In this document: piece by piece, positions 1-10,695 of the stretch | Layout: every line of letters starts with the position of its first letter | Position numbering within the stretch: position 1 is the stretch's first letter | Assembly (NCBI GenBank): GCA_963825305.1 | Contig: CAWGTA010000013.1 | Location: forward strand, 487,953-551,952 | DNA length: 64,000 nt | Source: PSRJ01 sp963825305 | GTDB lineage: Bacteria > Acidobacteriota > Terriglobia > Bryobacterales > Bryobacteraceae | Direction: 5' to 3' | Made by a program: the position numbers and the translations under genes | The notes under the pieces: model-generated | The model's input: the letters and a program-made list of their open reading frames with translations, nothing else | Databases searched by the model: none | What the model was told of the DNA's origin: nothing

Positions 1-81
1 GAACCGCCCGCGACGCTGTTCGTGGCGCCCGCCGATTTTCAGGTCTCCGACGCCAAGCCCCGCATGCGCCCGCCGCAGTAA
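1..81 (+). CDS. 3' end of an unidentified protein
   Basis: Frame 1 is open from the first base and ends at TAA 79-81, giving the last 26 residues of a protein that begins outside the window. The tail is proline/arginine-rich (ends RMRPPQ). Codon use is GC-rich like the neighbours. The product cannot be named from so short a piece. Confidence 0.5.
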   Translation, partial: EPPATLFVAPADFQVSDAKPRMRPPQ

Positions 82-105
82 CGCCGGCGGTCCTTGCCGC
101 CGGTG
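82..105. repeat. REP-like hairpin, copy 1
   Basis: Perfect 7-bp stem CCGGCGG (84-90) / CCGCCGG (97-103) with loop TCCTTG, extended by a G-T and a C-G pair. It fills the gap between two convergent gene ends and belongs to a family seen again at 3298, 3975, 9211, 9296, 9382 and 9413. No T-run follows, so it is not a classic rho-independent terminator. Confidence 0.65.
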
Positions 106-108
106 CCT

Positions 109-1104
109 TCAGCGGGCTCCCAGATAGATATCGTGCAGGCGCAACAATCCTAGCGCGCGCCCGTCATCGCCCACCACCGGCAGCACCGAAATCTGCGAGG
201 GCCGCTGCTCCATTTCTTCCAGGGCATCGGCCAGCGTGGCATCCGGTCCGATGGAGATTGGCTGGCGGGTCATGACCTCATCGGCGCGCAGGCCGCGGAT
301 GTCTTCGCGTTCCTGGAGTGCGCGGCGCAGATCGCCATCGGTAATCAGCCCGGCCAGCATGCCCGCCGGGGAGACCACGCAGGCGGCGCCCCAGGGCCGC
401 TCGGTCATGGCGAGTATTACTTCTTTCAAGGACGCCTGTGGGCTTACGATCGCGATCTCTTCACAGCGATGCATCACCTGGCGCACCGAGAGCCGCAGGT
501 TGCGGCCGAGCTGCCCGCCGGGGTGGAAGCGGCCGAACTCTTCCGGGGTGAAGTTGCGCGCGCACATCAGCGCAATGGCCAAGGCGTGGCCCAGCGCCAG
601 TGCGGCGACCGCGCTGGCGGTTGGAGCCAGGTTGTGAGGATCGGCCTCGCGTTCCACCGTGGCATCCAGCAGAACATCCAGGCGGGCCGCGAGTGGGGTG
701 TTGACGCTGCCCAGAATTCCAATGAGCGGCGAATGGAACTCGCGTACAAGCGGAACCAGCGCCAGCAGCTCCGAGGAACTGCCGTGGCGGGAAATCAACA
801 CGGTGGGATCGCCCGGTGTGTAGATGCCCACGTCGCCGTGCACGGCCTCGGCAGGGTGAAGATAAACGGCTGCGGTGCCGGTGCTGCACAAGGTGGCGGC
901 CAGCATGCGCGCGACGTGCCCGGATTTCCCGATGCCGGTGACCACCACTTTTCCGGGGTGGGCCAGGATCAGATCTACCGCACGAATGAGCTCCCCATCC
1001 AGGCGCGAGGCGGCGGCGGTTAGCGAGGCAGCTTCTGTAGCGATCGCGGCGCGCGCGGCCGCAAGCCACTGCTGCTTAAGCCCGGATGACATCGGAAACT
1101 CCAT
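109..1104 (-). CDS. kdsD: arabinose-5-phosphate isomerase, KpsF/GutQ (KdsD) family
   Basis: Interconverts ribulose-5-phosphate and arabinose-5-phosphate, the first committed step toward Kdo for lipopolysaccharide (family knowledge). Seen in the 331-residue protein: an N-terminal SIS domain (about 40-175) with TGIGKSGHVARML and HPAEAVHGDVG, then two CBS domains (about 208-264 and 275-331) with TDGDLRRAL. Length and domain order match the family exactly. ATG at 1104 starts only 24 bp from the divergent 5'-nucleotidase, so the promoters must overlap the coding starts. No other Kdo genes are in the window, so a role in capsule rather than LPS sugar supply cannot be excluded. Confidence 0.93.
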   Translation of the reverse strand: MEFPMSSGLKQQWLAAARAAIATEAASLTAAASRLDGELIRAVDLILAHPGKVVVTGIGKSGHVARMLAATLCSTGTAAVYLHPAEAVHGDVGIYTPGDPTVLISRHGSSSELLALVPLVREFHSPLIGILGSVNTPLAARLDVLLDATVEREADPHNLAPTASAVAALALGHALAIALMCARNFTPEEFGRFHPGGQLGRNLRLSVRQVMHRCEEIAIVSPQASLKEVILAMTERPWGAACVVSPAGMLAGLITDGDLRRALQEREDIRGLRADEVMTRQPISIGPDATLADALEEMEQRPSQISVLPVVGDDGRALGLLRLHDIYLGAR

Positions 1105-1128
1105 AATCGCACGTTACAATGTTGGGAT

Positions 1129-2448
1129 ATGAACAAATGGACCCGGCGCTGGCTGGCGCTGGGACTGTTGGCGGCGGCTCCGCTTGGTGCGGAAATCCGG
1201 TCGCTGACCATCCTCCACACCAACGATCTGCATGCGCACCTGACGCCGCTCGAGAACCATCAGGGCGGGTTCGCGTACGTTGCCGCGGCGATCGAACGCG
1301 AGCGAGCGCATTGCACCGACTGCCTGCTGTTGAACGCGGGCGACCTTGTGCAGGGCACGCCGGTTTCCACCATCTACCACGGGCTGCCGGTATTTGAGAT
1401 CGCCAATCTATTCCATTTCGACGCGGCCACGCTGGGAAATCACGAGTTCGACTACGGCTGGCCCCAGGTGCGGAAGTTCCTGCAGATGGCGAATTATCCG
1501 ATAGTTTCGGCCAACATGGTGGGTGCTGATGGGAAGCTCTTCACGGCGCAACCCTACGTGATTCTGACGGTGAACGGGCTGCGCGTCGCAGTGATCGGCG
1601 CCATGACCGACGATCTGGTCAATTTGACGACTCCCCAGTTGGTGGGAGAGTGGCACGCCGCGCCGGTATTCGCCGCCGTCCGCAAATACGCCGCCGAAGT
1701 TCGCGGCCGGAGCGACCTGATTGTGCTTCTGGCGCACATCACCGGCGCCGAAGAAATGCAGTTCCTCAACGACGCGCCGGAGATTCCGGTGCTGGTGACC
1801 GGGCATCTTCACGGCGGATTGAAACAGGCGGTGACCCGCGACGGGCGAGTTCTGGTCCGGGTGAAAAGCTACGGCGAGGAAATCGGGCGGCTCGAACTCA
1901 AGGTCGACACCGAGAAGAAGGCGCCGGTGAGCTGGACGTGGAAGCTGATCCCGGTGGATGCGAAGGCGCTCCAGCCGGATGCCGAGGTTGCGGCCAAGGT
2001 TGAGCACTGGGAGGACGAGGTCAAGCAGCGTGTGGATCAGCCGCTGGCCGTGGCCAAACGAAGTTTCACCAAGTCTCAAGTCAGGGGCCTCATGGAGCGG
2101 GCGATTCGCGAACAGACCGGCGCCGATTACGCGTTCGTCAATGCCGGCGGCGTGCGGGATACTTTGCCGGCGGGCCAATTGTTGGTGCGGAACATCTGGA
2201 ATATTATGCCCTTCGACAACCGCGTGGTGTTCGGGAAAATCAAGGGCCGCGATCTGCCGCGCGTGGTGGTAGGGGAGCGCCACGTGGAACTGGACCGGGA
2301 ATATACCCTGGCGGTCACGGATTTCACCGCGGCCAACCAGGGGGCTGAAGAACAATTGCAGAGCAAGGGTTTGGTATTCGCCGGCGATGGCGGCTTGTTA
2401 CGGGACCTGCTGGTGGATTGGTTCGGTAAGATGAAGGTGATCGAGTGA
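1129..2448 (+). CDS. exported 5'-nucleotidase / metallophosphatase (UshA-like)
   Basis: Hydrolyses nucleotides or related phosphoesters outside the cytoplasm (family role). The 439-residue protein has a signal peptide (residues 1-21, cut near LGA-E), the metallophosphoesterase motifs TNDLHAH (31-37), NAGD (69-72), GNHEFD (103-108) and TGHLHGG, and the C-terminal 5'-nucleotidase domain with NAGGVRDTLPAG and MPFDN. It is somewhat shorter than E. coli UshA. TACAAT at 1115-1120 ends 8 nt before the ATG and no Shine-Dalgarno is visible, so the mRNA may be leaderless. The next gene follows after 16 bp and is probably co-transcribed. Confidence 0.88.
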   Translation: MNKWTRRWLALGLLAAAPLGAEIRSLTILHTNDLHAHLTPLENHQGGFAYVAAAIERERAHCTDCLLLNAGDLVQGTPVSTIYHGLPVFEIANLFHFDAATLGNHEFDYGWPQVRKFLQMANYPIVSANMVGADGKLFTAQPYVILTVNGLRVAVIGAMTDDLVNLTTPQLVGEWHAAPVFAAVRKYAAEVRGRSDLIVLLAHITGAEEMQFLNDAPEIPVLVTGHLHGGLKQAVTRDGRVLVRVKSYGEEIGRLELKVDTEKKAPVSWTWKLIPVDAKALQPDAEVAAKVEHWEDEVKQRVDQPLAVAKRSFTKSQVRGLMERAIREQTGADYAFVNAGGVRDTLPAGQLLVRNIWNIMPFDNRVVFGKIKGRDLPRVVVGERHVELDREYTLAVTDFTAANQGAEEQLQSKGLVFAGDGGLLRDLLVDWFGKMKVIE

Positions 2449-2464
2449 AGACGGGGGTGAGGCG

Positions 2465-3292
2465 ATGGCATTTTGCACGAATTGTGGCGGTAACGTAGAC
2501 GGCGCTTTTTGTAAGACGTGTGGCACCCCTGCGGCTTCGACGGGCGCAGCCGCTTCGGCACGGCCACCGGCGCCACCGCAGCCGATGGCCCAGCCGCTGC
2601 CGGTGGCGACGGCGCAGCGGAAGACCAGTCCCATTGTCTGGATTCTGATCATCGTGGTGGGTCTCTTTGTCCTCGCGGGAATCGGCACTGTCATTGGTGG
2701 TTATTTCCTGGTGCACAAGGTGCGGCAGGCGGGTCTCGATCCCGACCTGATACAGCGGAATCCCGGTCTGGCCATCAGCAAGATGGTCGTGGCCGCCCTG
2801 CCTAACGCCGAGGTGGTGAAGACCGACGAAGGCGCGGGCACCATCACCGTGCGCGACAAGACCACCGGCAAAGTGGTAACGATGAGTTTCGACGATGCCC
2901 GCAAAGGAAAGTTCTCCTTCCAAGCGGAGGGCCCCGATCACGAGAAGGCCAGTATCGAGGTGGGCGGATCGGAAACCAACGTGCCTTCCGATGTGCCGGT
3001 GTACCCTGGTGCGAAGGTGCAAGGAAATTTCTCGGTAAGTGGAAATGGCCCCGAGGGCCAGGGGAGCGCGGCGCAATACCAGTTCACCACTCTCGATCCG
3101 CCGTCCAAGGTTCTGGATTATTACCACGAAAAACTGGAAAGCTCAGGCATGAAGCTGGCGCTCAACACCACCACCGGCGATGGCGGCATGCTCATGACGG
3201 TAGACGATGCCCGCGGGCAAGCCATCACCGTGATTGTGGGTAAGAGCTCGGAAGGAACCACCATCAGTCTGACGACCAGGGTGAAGAAGTAA
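2465..3292 (+). CDS. zinc-ribbon membrane protein of unknown function
   Basis: The 275-residue protein opens with a small zinc ribbon (CTNCG at 4-8 and CKTCG at 16-20), then a Pro/Ala-rich linker, one strong transmembrane helix (about 57-80, IVWILIIVVGLFVLAG and on) and a ~190-residue hydrophilic domain expected outside the membrane. This layout is common in soil bacteria, but I know no assigned function. GGGGTGAGG before ATG 2465 is a good ribosome site. It sits 16 bp after the 5'-nucleotidase, suggesting one transcript. Confidence 0.75.
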   Translation: MAFCTNCGGNVDGAFCKTCGTPAASTGAAASARPPAPPQPMAQPLPVATAQRKTSPIVWILIIVVGLFVLAGIGTVIGGYFLVHKVRQAGLDPDLIQRNPGLAISKMVVAALPNAEVVKTDEGAGTITVRDKTTGKVVTMSFDDARKGKFSFQAEGPDHEKASIEVGGSETNVPSDVPVYPGAKVQGNFSVSGNGPEGQGSAAQYQFTTLDPPSKVLDYYHEKLESSGMKLALNTTTGDGGMLMTVDDARGQAITVIVGKSSEGTTISLTTRVKK

Positions 3293-3297
3293 CGCAA

Positions 3298-3322
3298 CCG
3301 GCGGCAAGGACCGCCGGCGCTA
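3298..3322. repeat. REP-like hairpin, copy 2
   Basis: CCGGCGG (3298-3304), loop CAAGGA, CCGCCGG (3311-3317), then CGCTAC: the reverse orientation of copy 1 with the same loop. It lies between the convergent ends of the zinc-ribbon gene and the small membrane gene, slightly overlapping the latter's stop. Confidence 0.65.
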
Positions 3323-3505
3323 CCCGTGGCCCAGGTACATCAACCAGCCCAGGCCGAATAGCGCCACCACGAAACAGACGAACACGTAGATGCCGTAATG
3401 CAGGCGGTCGCGATCGTTCTGCTTGGTGACGACGCCCAGCACCACCGAGGTAAAAAGCGAAAACAGCAGGGCGGCCTCAAAATGCGAAAGGTTCATTTTG
3501 GGCAT
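3320..3505 (-). CDS. small two-helix membrane protein (61 aa)
   Basis: The 61-residue product MPKMNLSHFEAALLF... has two hydrophobic stretches, about residues 8-27 and 39-57, separated by a charged turn KQNDRDR. ATG 3505 overlaps the stop of the upstream gene (TGATG), so the two are translationally coupled. An alternative start is the Met at residue 4. I do not recognise a family; the coupling suggests the product acts with its 141-residue membrane neighbour. Confidence 0.7.
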   Translation of the reverse strand: MPKMNLSHFEAALLFSLFTSVVLGVVTKQNDRDRLHYGIYVFVCFVVALFGLGWLMYLGHG

Positions 3506-3930
3506 CAGTCTTTTCTCCCGGCCGCGATTTCGTAGACGTCCACTATGGCCAGAAGGTTGAGCAGACCGGCGGTCACGAGGAACTTGGTGCCGTAATCGTG
3601 GACGTGGCCCGCCATATCGGGCTGGTTGTAGCCGAGCCACACGCTCAACAGGTAGAGCATGCCGGAACACACGTCGCCTACGAAGCCACCGGTGTTGATG
3701 AGGGTGGTGAGGAGGTCCCCGCTTTGCGGATGGAACATGGCGCCGCGCATCATCAGGCCGCACAGAAACATGCCGGTGACCGCCAGTAACAACAGCACGC
3801 CGCGCCCGGTCTTTTTCAGCAGCAGGTGGCCGGCGCCCGGGATTAACCATCCCAAAGCCACGGCGGGCCCCCAAGCGCCAATCGGCGGCATGGGCTGCTT
3901 GGGTTCCTTTTCCTTCGTGTCCTTCGCCAT
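3505..3930 (-). CDS. polytopic membrane protein, possibly DUF6677-like (141 aa)
   Basis: The frame can be extended upstream to 4314, but codons before 3930 lie antisense to the next gene. The start is therefore taken at ATG 3930 (MAKDTKEKEP). The protein has a short charged N-terminus, then WLIPGAGHLLLKKTGRG and about four hydrophobic segments. The GAGHLL...RG motif is shared with small membrane proteins I recall from Acidobacteria (perhaps DUF6677; from memory only). Its stop overlaps the start of the 61-residue membrane gene. No catalytic motif is visible. Confidence 0.72.
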   Translation of the reverse strand: MAKDTKEKEPKQPMPPIGAWGPAVALGWLIPGAGHLLLKKTGRGVLLLLAVTGMFLCGLMMRGAMFHPQSGDLLTTLINTGGFVGDVCSGMLYLLSVWLGYNQPDMAGHVHDYGTKFLVTAGLLNLLAIVDVYEIAAGRKD

Positions 3931-3974
3931 ACTGTTTCTTTTTTGAGTGTAGCAGTTGGGGTGAGGCCAATTAC

Positions 3975-4000
3975 GTAGCGCTGGCGATCCTTGTTGCCGG
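3975..4000. repeat. REP-like hairpin, copy 3 (degenerate)
   Basis: GTAGCGCTGGCGATCCTTG then TTGCCGG is the reverse complement of the unit seen in the tandem array at 9211-9406. The stem is imperfect. It sits upstream of the alcohol dehydrogenase gene in a divergent gap. Confidence 0.55.
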
Positions 4001-4035
4001 CACGTTGCCCCCGGCCGTTTGATAGGATGACCGGG

Positions 4036-5187
4036 ATGGGTTCCGCCAAAGTCAATGTCATGCGAATCGAAGCCCCTGAGGGCGAATTCAACTTGAGCCG
4101 TCTGGAGCGGGTGATTTACGGCCCCGGAAAGATTGCGGCGCTGAAGGACGAGATGGAACGGCGCAAGCTGGAGCGCGCCCTGGTCGTGACCACGGACGTG
4201 GTGGCGGCGCTGCCGATTCTCCAACAAGTGACGGGAGCCCTGGGCTCGCGCTGCGCCGGTGTGTTCACGAAGGTGATCCAGCATGTGCCGCGCGGCACCG
4301 TGGACGAATTGCAAAAGGAGATCGAGCGCGTGAATGCCGATTCTCTAATCAGCTTCGGCGGGGGCAGTCCCATCGATTCGTGCAAGGTCGCGGCATACGG
4401 CATGTTGCCGGGGCGCGAGTTGATCCACATGGCGGTGCCCACCACGCTTTCCGCGGCGGAGTATACCCACGCAGGTGGCGTTACCGACGAGACTACGCGC
4501 GTGAAGAGCGGTGTCTACGATCCGCGCGTCCTGCCGCGGACGGTGATCAACGATCCGGTGCTCACGCTCTCCACTCCCGATTGGCTGTGGGTCACCACGG
4601 GGATGCGGGCGCTCGATCACGCGATCGAGTGCGCGTACGCCATCCGCCACCACCCCATCAGCGACACGCTGGCGTCGAAGGCGATTTCGTTGCTGGAGCA
4701 GCATCTGCCGGCGGCGATCCGCGCGGAAGGCGACGAGCGGGTGGCGCACCGCGGCCATTGCCAGGTAGCCGCCTGGTTCTCGATTTACGGCGCGATGAAC
4801 ACGCGGTTCGGATTGTCCCACCTTCTGGGGCACCAGATCGGGCCGCGGTGGGACGTGCCCCACGGTGTGACTTCCTGTATCACGCTGCCGACTGCGATGC
4901 GCTTCATGGCGGATGTGGCGCCGCAGCGGTTCGGTCCCATCGCGGAGGGCTACAAGATTTCGTTCGATCCGGCCAACCCCAAGCCAGCGGCCCTAGCCTG
5001 CGCCGATCGGACGGAGAAGTTCATCGCCCAGTTCGATGTACCTAAGAAGCTGCGCGATGCGAAGGTGCCGCGTAATGAGTTGGGGGAAATTGTGGCGCCT
5101 ATCACGCATGAGCTGGAGCACATGGGAGTGGTGGATCGGCCGGTTACGGAGAAGGAAGTGTTAGCGTTGCTGGAAGCGGTGTATTGA
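4036..5187 (+). CDS. iron-containing alcohol dehydrogenase family protein
   Basis: NAD(P)-dependent oxidoreductase of the iron-containing alcohol dehydrogenase / maleylacetate reductase / glycerol-1-phosphate dehydrogenase superfamily. Seen: the cofactor loop FGGGSPIDSCK (about residue 107), the TTLSAAEYT...GVTDE...K substrate segment typical of the maleylacetate-reductase side, and the metal region RALDHAIE, LSHLLGHQ and DVPHG. The start at 4036 is preferred because AGGA (4024-4027) lies 8 nt before it; an in-frame ATG at 4027 is the alternative. The substrate cannot be told. A 31-bp-arm palindrome follows the stop directly. Confidence 0.82.
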   Translation: MGSAKVNVMRIEAPEGEFNLSRLERVIYGPGKIAALKDEMERRKLERALVVTTDVVAALPILQQVTGALGSRCAGVFTKVIQHVPRGTVDELQKEIERVNADSLISFGGGSPIDSCKVAAYGMLPGRELIHMAVPTTLSAAEYTHAGGVTDETTRVKSGVYDPRVLPRTVINDPVLTLSTPDWLWVTTGMRALDHAIECAYAIRHHPISDTLASKAISLLEQHLPAAIRAEGDERVAHRGHCQVAAWFSIYGAMNTRFGLSHLLGHQIGPRWDVPHGVTSCITLPTAMRFMADVAPQRFGPIAEGYKISFDPANPKPAALACADRTEKFIAQFDVPKKLRDAKVPRNELGEIVAPITHELEHMGVVDRPVTEKEVLALLEAVY

Positions 5188-5260
5188 AAAGACCGCTCCC
5201 TTTGGTCACGGCTCAGTAACGGGCAAGGATACTGAGCCGTGACCAAAGGGAGCGGTCTTT
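5188..5260. terminator. perfect 31-bp inverted repeat between convergent genes
   Basis: The left arm 5188-5218 and right arm 5230-5260 are perfect reverse complements over 31 bp, around an 11-nt spacer. The left arm starts on the base after one gene's stop and the right arm reaches the last base of the opposing gene. The outermost bases are AAA/TTT, so each strand would give a hairpin ending in a short U-run: a bidirectional terminator is the simplest reading. The arms are unusually long for that. Confidence 0.75.
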
Positions 5261-5886
5261 CAACGCGGCATCAGGATCTGGCCCCAGACGATCTGGTAGG
5301 CTTCCACTTCGTTGAACACCGTCCGGCCGGCACGGACGAAGACGCGCATGTTGGGTTGGAGTTCACCGCTCTCAACGGTATCGCCATTATCCAGGTAGCG
5401 GGTGTCCTGCCGTAGCAGGATAGTCTGGTCGGCTGCGCCGCGGATGTGCAGGACCATGCGTTCCGGGTTCAAGCGGAAGACGACTCCCGAATAGGTCAGC
5501 GTGCCGATAGGAACCGCGTGCTCCGCGGGCGTGCGGTACACCCGCAGCCGGCCCTGGGAGAGTTGGCGCGGAGGCGGAGGAGTTTCCAGGACGTGGATGG
5601 TACGCGCATAGCGCAGCGTCGTGCCCGGTCCTTCATCGGAGACTACCTCGACCTTGTCGCCGGGCTGCAGGCGCGGAACGGAGCTTAGCAACTGGTCCCG
5701 CTCCACATAGGTTTTGTCGTCGAAGCGATAGCGCAACACCAGGTCATTGGGCCCGCGGACACTGAATTCGCCGGTGGGCGCTTGCGTATCGCGTTCGATC
5801 AGAACGCCGCGCACCAAGGCTGCAGAGGGCGGCTGCTGAGCCGCGAGCGCGGCCGAAAACAGGAGAAGCAACCCCCAAGTGCGCAA
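5260..5886 (-). CDS. exported protein of unknown function
   Basis: 208 residues with a clear signal peptide (MRTWGLLLLFSAALAAQ). The mature part is mostly beta-strand-like, with paired PGDKVEVV / LQPNMRVFVRAG segments suggesting two related OB- or DUF5666-like folds that carry charge-balanced loops. There is no catalytic motif and no cysteine. It stands alone between the palindrome and ftsK; its 81-bp gap to the ftsK stop shows no hairpin. Function unknown. Confidence 0.7.
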   Translation of the reverse strand: MRTWGLLLLFSAALAAQQPPSAALVRGVLIERDTQAPTGEFSVRGPNDLVLRYRFDDKTYVERDQLLSSVPRLQPGDKVEVVSDEGPGTTLRYARTIHVLETPPPPRQLSQGRLRVYRTPAEHAVPIGTLTYSGVVFRLNPERMVLHIRGAADQTILLRQDTRYLDNGDTVESGELQPNMRVFVRAGRTVFNEVEAYQIVWGQILMPR

Positions 5887-5967
5887 GCCTGGCGAACCTC
5901 AGGTTTCAAAATAGCATGCGGGGGACCTCCGGTAACGGTGAGTGGTATGCACACGTACAGTACGCTG

Positions 5968-8330
<2,363 letters not shown>

Positions 8331-8331
<1 letters not shown>

Positions 8332-9155
8332 CACGCTGGCCGGCGGATGAAAGCCAGAGCAAGGACTATTATGCCAAAAATGATTCGATAGTACACGAAA
8401 GGCGTGAGGCTGCTGCGACGCAAATAATGCAGGAACCAGCCGATCACGACACAGCCGGTGAGGGCGCTGACGCCGACACCCACCAGGAAATTGGTGTTGA
8501 GGATCCCGTGCAGGGTGTTCTCTTTATGCATGTCGTAGAGCGCTTTGCCGGCGGCGGCGGCGATGGCCGGGGTGGAGAGCAGAAAAGAGAATCGCGCCGC
8601 GGCTTCCCGTGTGAGCCCGCGAAACAGCCCCGTGGCCATGGTGATGCCGCTGCGCGACGTTCCAGGAATGATGGCCAGCGCCTGCGAGAGGCCGATCGTC
8701 AGCGCATCCGGGAGGTCAACCGAACTCAGGTCGCGTGCGTGGCGCGCACTCCGTTCCACCAGCCAGATCAGGACGCCGACCACGATGAGCATGGTGCCCA
8801 TGACAAATGGGTTACGCCAGGTGCTCTCGGCCTGCTTGTTGAACGCCAGGCCGGCAATTCCGACTGGAATGCTGCCGATGGCCAGCAGCCATAGCAGCAT
8901 GTGGTTGTGCTTCAGTTCCTCATCGCTGCCGACTTGTATTCCGAATCCCTGTCCAATGATCTGGATCCAGTTCGGCAGGAAGTAGATCAACACCGCCAGT
9001 AAGGTACCGATGTGGAGCGAGATATCGAATTCCAGAGACTCGGTCTTCCAGCCCAGCAGCCAGGAAGAGAGATAGAGATGGGCGGTGCTGCTGATCGGCA
9101 GAAATTCTGTTAGGCCTTGCACAACGGCGAGCACGAGGACCTGCGCGAGTGGCAT
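8331..9155 (-). CDS. uppP: undecaprenyl-diphosphatase (UppP/BacA)
   Basis: Removes a phosphate from undecaprenyl diphosphate so the carrier lipid can be reused for cell-wall synthesis; also linked to bacitracin resistance (family). The 274-residue, eight-helix protein shows the family signatures QGLTEFLPISSTAHL near the N-terminus and PGTSRSGITMATGL in the middle, containing the catalytic Glu and Arg/Ser. Its stop overlaps the ftsK start, coupling cell-wall precursor recycling to the division translocase. Confidence 0.94.
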
Positions 9156-9201
9156 AAAGCATCAGGTTGAGGGATCGCGGATGGTATGTCAAGGGAAAGT
9201 G

Positions 9202-9406
9202 CGAACTGCACCGGCGACAAGATCGCCAGCGCTACACTGCGACGCGCGGCCCAACCCGAAAAGCTGGCGCACGCCGGTGCCAGCGCCGAACTGCACCGGC
9301 GACAAGATCGCCAGCGCTACACTGCGGCGCCGCGGCCCAACCCGAAAAGCTGGCGCACGCCGGTGCCAGCGCCGAACTGCACCGGCGACAAGATCGCCAG
9401 CGCTAC
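9202..9406. repeat. tandem 85/86-bp repeat, about 2.4 units
   Basis: The unit beginning CGAACTGCACCGGCGACAAG starts at 9202, 9287 and 9373; spacing is 85 then 86 bp, with a few substitutions, and the third copy stops after GCTAC. Each unit contains the REP-like core CCGGCGACAAGATCGCCAGC (GGCGA/TCGCC stem), at 9211, 9296 and 9382. Open frames crossing it are by-products of the periodicity. Confidence 0.75.
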
Positions 9407-9410
9407 GTAA

Positions 9411-9434
9411 CGCCGGCGGTCTTTGCCGCCGGTG
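9411..9434. repeat. REP-like hairpin, copy after the tandem array
   Basis: CCGGCGG (9413-9419), loop TCTTTG, CCGCCGG (9426-9432). It differs from copy 1 by one loop base and lies directly after the tandem array, 7 bp from the end of the minus-strand exported-protein gene. Confidence 0.62.
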
Positions 9435-9440
9435 GGCCGC

Positions 9441-9899
9441 CTACTGCTTGTCGAAAACGTACGTGATATCGATCTCGCCTTGTGGCGTGGAGATATGGAT
9501 GGCGTCGGTGAGAAGTTTGTTCGCGCCGGACAGAGTCATCTTCTCGATAATCGAAATCGCGATACAGCCAGCATCGGCCTGCGTCCGGATGACCAGGGTT
9601 TCGCCTTCCCAACTGGCGGCGCCTTTGACATTGGCGCCGTTCGCCTGATAGGCGATCTCTTTGCCATCGGTGGTGTAAGTGCGCGTGTCGCTCTGGTCGC
9701 CGGTCCCGCCCTTCTGATCGTCAGTGATCGTCAGTGAGGGTTCCGCGTGCGTCATCTTGCGCGCGAACGAGGTGGGAGCGGGGACAGGTCCCAGCGTGCT
9801 TTTGGCAGCGTTCATCTTCCACTCGCCGGAGAAGTCGGGCTTGCCGGCAGCCGCGGCGGTGATGGTCAGCGTTGCGATCAGGCACACTACAACCTTCAT
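9441..9899 (-). CDS. exported protein with PDFSGEW motif
   Basis: 152 residues: a signal peptide (cut near AAAAG), then KPDFSGEWKMNAAKS, a motif that opens many small exported acidobacterial proteins, and a beta-rich body (SWEGETLVIRT, GEIDITYVFDKQ) suggesting a lipocalin-like barrel. No enzyme residues are recognisable. ATG 9899 overlaps the upstream stop (ATGA), so it is the last gene of the PadR operon and is probably induced with it. Function unknown. Confidence 0.75.
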   Translation of the reverse strand: MKVVVCLIATLTITAAAAGKPDFSGEWKMNAAKSTLGPVPAPTSFARKMTHAEPSLTITDDQKGGTGDQSDTRTYTTDGKEIAYQANGANVKGAASWEGETLVIRTQADAGCIAISIIEKMTLSGANKLLTDAIHISTPQGEIDITYVFDKQ

Positions 9900-10336
9900 A
9901 CAGGATCTCCTGATTCGGCGATGTTGTACTTTTCGCGCAGCAGGCGCAAATCTTCACGCGCTTTTTGTTCCTCTGCTGCGTACGTGCGCGCCTTGAGGAA
10001 TTGGTGATGAGAGATGGCGTGCAGCAGACCGTTGAGGTTGACAGTTAAGCGATCCTGCGCTTCCTGAACCTCGTCGGGCAGCGGCGCCATCCTGACGGGG
10101 CGATCGAGGCGCGGGTCATGCACATACGCCCTGCCGGCAAGCTTGGTGGCCCACGCAATTCCCGATCCGATGACGAGCCCGGCGCACTCGGCGATGGCGA
10201 ACCGCAGGTAAGCGGCACGTCCGCGGCTGCGGTGCTCGCGGGCTGCCTCTTCAAACACGGACTGCATTTCGGCGCTGAACCACGTCCGATGATCTCTGGG
10301 ATAAAGCCGCAGCAATGCGCGATAGGCGAGTGTCAT
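9896..10336 (-). CDS. PadR-operon protein with LYPRDHR...F..EM motif
   Basis: 146 residues from ATG 10336, which has AAGGGTGA at good spacing; a GTG at 10345 overlapping the padR stop is a weaker alternative. The N-terminus YRALLRLYPRDHRTWFSAEM resembles a short helical domain that I recall preceding or accompanying efflux permeases regulated by PadR. One hydrophobic segment lies at about 48-66 and a charged C-terminal helix follows. Overlaps the next gene by ATGA. Likely a small membrane-linked partner; its exact role is unknown. Confidence 0.7.
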   Translation of the reverse strand: MTLAYRALLRLYPRDHRTWFSAEMQSVFEEAAREHRSRGRAAYLRFAIAECAGLVIGSGIAWATKLAGRAYVHDPRLDRPVRMAPLPDEVQEAQDRLTVNLNGLLHAISHHQFLKARTYAAEEQKAREDLRLLREKYNIAESGDPV

Positions 10337-10341
10337 AGCGG

Positions 10342-10695
10342 TCACCCTTCGTTCATGCGCAGGCGCGCGATTCCCATGCGGGTCAACTGCTTCAAGCGCT
10401 CCATCTCGAGTCGCAACTGCCTTCGTCCTTCGGCCGTGAGCCGGTAGGCTTGTTTGTCGCGAGATGTGTCTGCCTGCTCGAAACGCTCGATCCACAGATC
10501 TTCGAGCAGCCTGCGGAGAGCGCCATAAAGCGTGCCGGTGCTCAGGCGGACCCGGTGGTTACTGAGCGACTCAATGTCTTTGATCAGGGCGTAGCCGTGA
10601 CGGGGCTGTGAGGCCAGGCTCATCAGGATTAAGAGCACAGGCTCGGTCAGCGGTTTACTGCTCTCGGCGTCAGGTTGTTGTGCGACATGTCGCAT
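10342..10695 (-). CDS. PadR-family transcriptional regulator
   Basis: 117 residues with the PadR winged helix: LTEPVLLILMSLASQPRHGYALIKDIE, then STGTLYGALRRLLEDLWIE and the wing YRLTAEGRRQL. Such regulators usually repress their own operon and a nearby transport or detoxification function, responding to small aromatic or toxic ligands (family). First gene of a tightly coupled three-gene operon. A palindrome covering its start codon is a likely self-operator. The ligand is unknown. Confidence 0.9.
   Translation of the reverse strand: MRHVAQQPDAESSKPLTEPVLLILMSLASQPRHGYALIKDIESLSNHRVRLSTGTLYGALRRLLEDLWIERFEQADTSRDKQAYRLTAEGRRQLRLEMERLKQLTRMGIARLRMNEG

Noticed and set aside
9186..9466. CRISPR array or repeat protein in the tandem 85/86-bp region
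   Set aside because: Only 2.4 units, no distinct spacers, no cas gene; the frames merely reflect periodicity.
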